NCBI GenBank assembly: GCA_018398805.1
Contig: JAGFBZ010000555.1
Location: forward strand, 186,001-250,000
Length of the DNA: 64,000 nucleotides
Source of the DNA: Hirundichthys speculiger
Taxonomy: Eukaryota > Chordata > Actinopteri > Beloniformes > Exocoetidae
Direction of reading: 5' to 3'
Part shown: positions 59,301 to 64,000 of the stretch, in pieces
Position numbering within the stretch: the first letter of the stretch is position 1
How the letters are laid out: the number at the start of each line of letters is the position of its first letter
Program-made: the position numbers and the translations under genes
The notes under the pieces: model-generated
Seen by the model: the letters and a program-made list of their open reading frames with translations, nothing else
Databases searched by the model: none
What the model was told of the DNA's origin: nothing

Positions 59301-61762
59301 CTGTAGGTGTGGAGGTTAGGTCGCATTTACAACACTGAGATTTACTCTTCTTTGGTGTTAGGGTTAGGGTTTTCTTGGTGGTCATCACTTCCTTGAGTCT
59401 CTCTGGGTCTCCACTGTAGCTCTGTGAGCGAGTTTCAGCATTGCTGACACCTCCAATAATAAAAGAATCCTTATTTTTTAACTCGGAAAAAAAAAAAAAA
59501 CTCTGTAGTGAGAATATCCACAAACTCTGTAGTGTTGCTTCAATTACCAACCAACTAATCATTAGTTACTCTAAAAATTAGGTAGTATTTATTCCTCAGG
59601 TTATGGTTGACCAGAAGAGTCTCTCAATCATTTCGAGTAACTTTTCAAAGTTTGGTGTCTGTTTTGGTGAAATATTTTACTCTCGTATCTTTTCCTCTGT
59701 GGCTGTGTAGGACACTGGAGCAGCGTTTCCACATGTGTGACAGAATGGTCATCTACTTCTTCATCGCTGCTTCCTACTCTCCCTGGTGGGTCACGTGACC
59801 ACAAATCCTACTCAGTCTCATTGACATCAGAGCTGGTTAGCTCAAAGGTAGAAGCGCGACGCTGATAACTGGGTGATGTGTCGTCAGGTTGATGCTGAGG
59901 GAGCTGGGGCCGTGGACGTGCCACATGCGCTGGCTGATCTGGGTCATGGCGTGTTTAGGATCCGCGTACGTCTTCTTTTTCCATGAGAGGTAACATCCTC
60001 CCTTTGGGTTTTTCTGCTTTGTGTGTTTGACACGGTTTGCCCAAGACCGCAGCCTTCCTGTGTTTGCATCAAACTCTGGACTGGTGTTTGGAGCAGCAAC
60101 AGATCCGTGGAGGAGTGGAGGTTTCATGTTTGTTGTTCCTGTTTTCTTCCTGCAGGTACAAGCTGGCAGAGCTGCTAGGATATGTGGCCATGGGGGCTCT
60201 TCCTGCTTTGGTCATTCTGTCTATGGTAAGAATAAGGTCCAAGTGTTGTCTGTCTCAGCTTCCCCAGTTACAGACTTCCTTCTATTGTGGAGGAATCACT
60301 ATTTAAAGAAACAGAGGTTTTCTTTTTTCCTCCAGATTCCCAAACCCATCTAGTCACTGCGATATCTCTTACCTTCCTCATGCAAATGTTTTACACCGAC
60401 TTCCTCCCTTCCTCTGAATCATTGCCTTCAATTTGAATATGCAAAGAAACAAACTTCAATTTGTCTTTGTCTCCTTAGAGGTCATATTTTTAGTGTTCAG
60501 CCTACCTTCATAGATTCAAAAGAAGAATAAGAAGTTTCCTGAGGGGGTATTTTACTCGCAGGTTAATCATGTCAGTGGTCAGCCACTTCAAATTTTATCA
60601 GTGAAGCGTCTCTGAATGCTGACTGGTATCTGGAACCATCGGGAAAGCAGGGAATGGGCTGACGGGACCCGAAGAAGGGAATTCTGCGATCAGATGCTAT
60701 AAACTTTCAATAAAACACAATACATCATGTCACAATTTGAACAGAAAACTTCTATTTCATTATGATTTTTAACTCACTCCTGCTGACAATGTGCTGCCCC
60801 TGTTCTCTAACCCAGTGGTGCGCAAACTGTGGTACGAGTACCACCAGTGGTACGTGAGCGCTCTCTGGTGGTACGCGGGGGAACGTCATGACTTTCCACA
60901 TTTTCACTTTTTTCTTTTTTTTTTTTTAAATCAGAAACATACAATGCATTATAAATACGTTTCAAATGAAATTCAGGTAACAATAAATTAACACCAATAA
61001 GGAATAAACATCTCTCCCTTGTGTAAAGCTTAATTGAGAAGGCATATATGGCTATATTTTAAAGTTGGTCATCATGGTGGTACTCAGAGAGCTGAACAGT
61101 TTCTCAGGTGGTACGCAGTATTAAAAGTTTGAGAACCACTGCTCCAACCTACTCCTTTACTCGTGTTTGTTGTCTTTTTTTTTTTACTCCATGTGTGCTC
61201 TGAGCAAACCATCGCAGAAATGTCTCGCACTCACTATTTCTTCCCTCAGTCAATTTTCAAATTAATAACACATGTTTAGCATGTGGCTATATCTTCATTT
61301 CCTGTGTGGGTTTTGTTCACCTAAAGTGACTTGGAGAGCAGTTAGGAGACTTGAGTCGCTGCCAGATTATCTTGGGTGGGACTTCAGTCACAAGTGCTTT
61401 GGGCAAATGGACTACCTCACCAGTGTTAACTGAAACAGCTGAGCTAAGATAGTAAAGGGCTGTTTCATTTATATTTGAAAATAAGGATTGTCAAATATAA
61501 AAAGAATAACGTTTCAGGTTCCTGTAAATAAAGTGACTCTTCATCATCTGATGTCTTCCAGGTGGAGCGTGCAGGTGTGTGCGAACTGGCTATGGGAGGA
61601 GTCTTCTATGTGGTGGGCGTGGCCTTCTTTAAGAGCGACGGCCTCATCCCATTCGCCCACGCCATCTGGCATCTTTTTGTCGCCGTTGGAGCAGGTATTC
61701 ATTATTACGCCATCTGGAGGTACCTGTACCTGCCGGGGCCGCTGCAGCAGACGTCGAGGTGA
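50032..61762 (+). CDS. mmd2: mmd2 (paqr10), PAQR-family seven-pass membrane protein; frame broken in exon 2 as written
   Basis: Monocyte-to-macrophage-differentiation protein 2, a PAQR of Golgi/endomembranes. Coding exons: 50032-50060, 56214-56296, 57872-58032, 59711-59785, 59888-59989, 60156-60225, 61562-61762. Without the one extra base in exon 2 the protein would be 239 residues (human short form about 246). Conserved PAQR features: [11 protein letters not shown] in exon 2, STLFHT (exon 3), [20 protein letters not shown] (exon 4), [12 protein letters not shown] (exon 5), YKLAELL (exon 6), and [17 protein letters not shown] (exon 7) with the metal-site histidines. Seven hydrophobic segments are visible in exons 3-7. 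[13 protein letters not shown] and the wipi2 neighbour favour mmd2 over mmd. All other junctions keep phase. Confidence 0.92.
50340..50404. repeat. compound microsatellite (CT)n then (GT)n
   Basis: About 20 CT units followed by GTGTTGTGTGTGTGTGTGTG. Likely polymorphic. Confidence 0.95.
52260..52505 (+). repeat. unnamed repeat family X, copy 3
   Basis: TAGACAGGGTCACCACTTGT, GATCTTTTCCTTGCTGAAAT, TTGTGAGGTTCAACACGTTG and CTCGTTAAATC, in the order of the other copies. Confidence 0.75.
53150..53335 (+). repeat. unnamed repeat family X, copy 4
   Basis: AAGTAGACAGGATCACCACA, GATCTTTTTCTTGTCAAAAT and TTTCTTGTGAGGTTCAGCAC. The DNA just upstream (CACATACAGTCACATAACAA, GCTGGCGGATAGCCCC) also repeats 52003 and 52565 loosely, so part of this region may be an old duplication. 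Confidence 0.72.
54395..54475 (+). repeat. L2-like LINE 3' tail
   Basis: GTAAAGCACTTTAAATTGCC, TTGTGTACAATTGTGCTCTA and terminal ACCTCACCTTGCCTT, a common non-LTR end with CCTTG-type repeats. Confidence 0.65.
54900..54960 (+). repeat. SINE/LINE body fragment
   Basis: GGGATGCCCTTCCTGACACA then ACCCTCCGCATTTATC. A sister fragment (GATGACACAACCCTCCCCGT) is at 12868-12890. Confidence 0.6.
56214..56296 (+). CDS. mmd2: mmd2 coding exon 2 with +1 frame break
   Basis: Acceptor CCTCCTCCAG, donor GTGAGC. The first part reads (R)YMNCRVPG and meets TAA at 56242-56244. From 56243 a second frame reads [18 protein letters not shown], clearly conserved. The exon is 83 bases where 82 are needed to join exons 1 and 3. 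The extra base lies in CCAGGCC (56233-56239). Confidence 0.88.
56297..57871 (+). other. mmd2: mmd2 intron 2
   Basis: 1.6 kb. Holds the TTAA-flanked MITE at 57134-57490. The rest is unassigned. Confidence 0.65.
57134..57490. mobile_element. TTAA-flanked MITE
   Basis: Left end AGAGGACATATTGTG, right end with the inverted CATTGATGTCCCCT. TTAA on both sides (57130-57133 and 57491-57494). 357 bp, no reading frame. Fits a piggyBac-type miniature element. Confidence 0.72.
57872..58032 (+). CDS. mmd2: mmd2 coding exon 3
   Basis: [40 protein letters not shown] then ISHL: transmembrane segments 1 and 2 and the first PAQR histidine (FHT). Donor GTTAGT. Confidence 0.94.
58033..59710 (+). other. mmd2: mmd2 intron 3
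   Basis: 1.7 kb. Holds an A-rich tract at 58509-58570, the small TIR element 58664-58876, a block CAGCCCTGTGAAAAATAATG (59054-59073) that resembles a transposon end, and a GGTTAGGGTT patch near 59362. Confidence 0.6.
58664..58876. mobile_element. 213-bp TIR element related to 42301-43478
   Basis: Left end AGCCACTATAAGTAGCAATA then ACACTTCTGATCAAATGGGG. Right end CCCCCGCGTAGCCTGACGTG, TTATTTCTACATAGATTGCT is its imperfect inverse. The borders are decayed relatives of TTAA. Confidence 0.62.
59711..59785 (+). CDS. mmd2: mmd2 coding exon 4
   Basis: [20 protein letters not shown] then SYSP plus two bases of Trp. Contains the conserved D of motif CDRM. Donor GTGGGT. Confidence 0.95.
59831..59872 (+). 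other. tRNA-Ile-like 5' half in mmd2 intron 4
   Basis: GCTGGTTAGCTCAAAGGTAG then AAGCGCGACGCTGATAACTG resembles the D arm and anticodon arm of an isoleucine tRNA (A box TTAGCTCAAAGG; GAT at the anticodon place). No B box or acceptor closure follows, since the next exon begins at 59888. A relic, not a working tRNA gene. Confidence 0.4.
59888..59989 (+). CDS. mmd2: mmd2 coding exon 5
   Basis: [20 protein letters not shown] then [13 protein letters not shown]. Transmembrane segment 4. Donor GTAACA. Confidence 0.95.
60156..60225 (+). CDS. mmd2: mmd2 coding exon 6
   Basis: [20 protein letters not shown] then LSM, transmembrane segment 5. It joins directly after HER, i.e. without the ~30-residue insert of the long human isoform. 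Confidence 0.95.
60226..61561 (+). other. mmd2: mmd2 intron 6
   Basis: 1.3 kb. Holds the hAT MITE at 60813-61141. Otherwise unassigned. Confidence 0.65.
60813..61141. mobile_element. hAT-type MITE in mmd2 intron 6
   Basis: Left end CAGTGGTGCGCAAACTGTGG, right end AAAGTTTGAGAACCACTG: inverted, with the classic hAT terminus CAGTGGTTCTCAAACT. CTCTAACC (60805-60812) and CTCCAACC (61142-61149) are a 7/8 matching 8-bp duplication. GGTGGTACG motifs recur inside. Confidence 0.85.
61562..61762 (+). CDS. mmd2: mmd2 coding exon 7 (stop)
   Basis: [58 protein letters not shown], stop TGA at 61760-61762. Carries the HxxxH-type motif HAIWH of the PAQR metal site. Confidence 0.96.
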   Translation: MERAGVCELAMGGVFYVVGVAFFKSDGLIPFAHAIWHLFVAVGAGIHYYAIWRYLYLPGPLQQTSR

Positions 61763-64000
61763 TCGGCGCCTTATACACAAACATAAAACCTTTGACTGTT
61801 ACTGTATCCTTTCCGCATGGAGATACCGACTGAAGTCTTGACATCGCAGCTGCACGTACCGGTTCTGGTGTTGGTGATTTGAGCCTTCAAACCGACTGAT
61901 CAGACGAAATTCTTTCTAGCTGGAGGGAAACACCTACTGCAAACTAATTACATTTAACACTTATTCTCCCTGGACCAAACTTGCACAGAAAATGTGGTCT
62001 TTATTCTGGCAGTTTAAGACACTTTAACTAACACATGGACAGTTAGTGATAAGAAATCAGAGTAACAGTGACTCAAGTCTCTCTTTAAACTCATCTCAAG
62101 GGTCATGATTGCTGACAGGGAAATTTAGAAAACCAGTTCAGCCATTAAAGCAGTGAAAAAGGACTATTTTTTTCCTAGTTAAAATAGCAGTTTCAGTTTC
62201 ATTTGAAGAAAATTTTGAGAAAATAACTACTGAAGAAAAACTAATGAGAGAATGATCAAGAGAGGACCAAACAAAATTAATCTTAAACAGTGTAACAAAA
62301 GCGACTTAAGCACCGCTCCTATAGAGGAGCTAAAAACAGAAAAAGTTCCTTTGTGCTGCTTTTAAAAGAACTCACTGGAAAGTTTAAAGGAGTAGTTTGA
62401 CATTTTGGGTAATGCACTTATCTTTTTCTGTTTACTTGCAGATATTAAGCGTTTTGACTCCTAGCAGTCCTGCATCAGGACTTGATTAGTAGACTGAAAA
62501 TTCAGTCTCAAAAATGTTACAAAGAAGTACAATTATCTTCAATCACAAAATGTAAAGTAGTCCTGCAACAAATGTTAGGTTTGGATGCAACATGATCTGA
62601 GCGTGATCACAGGGTGATGACCAGAAAAACACACTGAAGTCACCAAAAGGACTGTGGCCAGTTTACTGGGACGTTTGTAATGAATCTCTTAGAAGGATAG
62701 TGGGGCCATGAGAATACGTGCTGCTTTAAATGGAAGCACAGTCAAACCGTAGTCTCGGTTTAGGTGTTTTTCTGAGGGTACCTCACATGTCTGATAAGAG
62801 TTCTTCATATTCACGATTATGACGCATCCTCACCTTACGTTTAGAGCCTAAAATACTTGAACAGGATTAATCGTAGCTACAGCTGACGGAGATGCCTCAG
62901 CTGGTCAAAGAGACAAGAAACAAGGATAAACAGCCAGTCTGGCTGTGCTCAAAGATAAGAAAACAGTTCTAAAGCTGAGCAGTTATCACTGCCCGCAGCG
63001 ATGGAGACACCAGCACGTCACCGCTGCTGTTCTGAAATACTAAAGCAGCACCTCGAAGCTGAACGTTCACGTATTAGAGTTGTGTTCGTCAAGTCATCCT
63101 TCCCAAAATGCCAAAGTACTCCCTCAGAGATGATGTGCCAACACGTACCACACAGGCATTCCTTTATATTGATGCTAACGTTCACATTTAGTTACTGAAA
63201 CTAGCAGAAAAATATGAAAGAAAAATCATAAAAAATGAGAGAAATTAGAAACGGTGGGGATGTTATTTTATGAACAGTGTAATATGAATACAGTTTAGTT
63301 TATTTGTTTAATGCCAGTTCACAACTCAAGTCATCTAAAGGCACTTTAAAGAGAAAAGAGTTTAATTCAAGTATTAGCGTGGGTTCGGGTAAAGCTGGTT
63401 TTGTAAGCAGACGTGCTCCTCAGGCTGACTCAGATGGGATGAAGTGACCTGCATCAGCACAGTTTAGGTCACACATGATGTCCAGGTGACAAACTGGCAG
63501 GTTGCTCCGAGGCATGCAGATGAAACAGATAAAAGGTCATCTGTTAAACTGAACCTCTCAGTAAAACTGATTTTTATTTGCTTTAATTCTGTCTCAGATT
63601 AATTTCTTTGTGATTTAATGGCCAAAACAGAGGGACCAGTATAGAAAACTGAATCTGGATCGATTTCAAGTTTGGTTTGCAACAAATACCAAGACTTTAG
63701 ACTCTTGATTACTCTTGACTTTGATTGCCAGTTATTCTTGCACTGTAATCCATGAGCACTTTTCCATCAACAGCAGCCGTGTTTAATATTAGTTTTTTGT
63801 AAAATCATCTTGAAACAAATGACAGAATTAACCTCTGAACATGATAAATGTGTAGACTGTATCTGCAAACTTGTTTATAATAATCAAGCATTGTATTTGT
63901 CCCAGGTGCAGATTTTCTACAGAAGTTCAACAGTTTCTGTTTAAACTTTTAGAAAACAGAGCACTTACTCAGGAAGTGAATATTTTTATCCTGTGTTTTT
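61763..64000 (+). other. mmd2: mmd2 3' UTR and flank
   Basis: No further gene is visible to the right edge. A possible ATTAAA signal is at 62144-62149. A small TTAA-flanked repeat lies at 62388-62565 and a LINE-tail fragment at about 63295-63355. The end of the 3' UTR cannot be set. Confidence 0.55.
62388..62565. mobile_element. decayed TTAA-flanked MITE
   Basis: Left end AGGAGTAGTTTGACATTTTG next to TTAA (62384-62387). At the right, CACAAAATGTAAAGTAGTCC is a decayed inverse. The right border is worn. Confidence 0.5.

Noticed and set aside
56214..61762. mmd (paqr11) instead of mmd2
   Set aside because: [16 protein letters not shown] and the head-to-head wipi2 neighbour fit mmd2; mmd reads RYKPTCYEHAANCYTH.
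50032..61762. mmd2 as a processed or decayed pseudogene
   Set aside because: Introns are present, six of seven exons keep frame and conserved motifs, and the only defect is one base.

Overview
The window is nuclear DNA of a ray-finned fish, probably a spiny-rayed (percomorph) teleost. The genes have short exons with GT-AG introns and encode vertebrate proteins. The spacers carry typical fish repeats: Tc1 copies, hAT and TTAA-flanked MITEs, L2-like tails and tRNA-derived SINEs. The species assignment below teleost is inference.

Three protein-coding genes are supported exon by exon, with phases that agree at every junction except one. (1) smurf1, minus strand, 15781 down to the left edge: 13 coding exons giving the first ~516 residues (C2, two WW domains, start of HECT) of an E3 ubiquitin ligase. 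The catalytic end lies outside the window. (2) wipi2, minus strand, 40444 to 32380: 12 coding exons and a complete 427-residue PROPPIN with the FRRG phosphoinositide motif. (3) mmd2, plus strand, 50032 to 61762: 7 coding exons of a PAQR-family seven-pass membrane protein. Its second coding exon carries one extra base that breaks the conserved reading frame, so as written the gene needs either a base correction or a different splice acceptor.

Layout: 1-4770 compact smurf1 exons 13 to 2; 4771-15726 the 11-kb first intron; 15727-16080 exon 1 and a CpG-containing promoter with a perfect CRE; 16080-31880 gene-free, repeat-rich DNA (a 174-bp hAT MITE with a perfect 8-bp duplication, a decayed DD34E transposon, a ~2-kb composite element with a foldback core); 31890-40650 wipi2; 40650-49600 gene-free DNA with SINE/L2 pieces, a 1.2-kb TTAA-flanked element and a 1.5-kb Tc1 copy; 49650-61762 mmd2; 61763-64000 3' flank of mmd2.

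The three proteins do not form one pathway. Smurf1 ubiquitinates BMP/TGF-beta and cytoskeletal targets. Wipi2 reads PI3P on nascent autophagosomes and recruits ATG16L1. Mmd2 is a Golgi/endomembrane PAQR protein. wipi2 and mmd2 lie head to head about 9.6 kb apart, as neighbours do in mammals. I found no operon-like, CRISPR, viral or toxin system and no convincing undescribed multi-gene system. The most unusual items are the mmd2 frame break, the composite foldback element and several repeat families that I cannot name.
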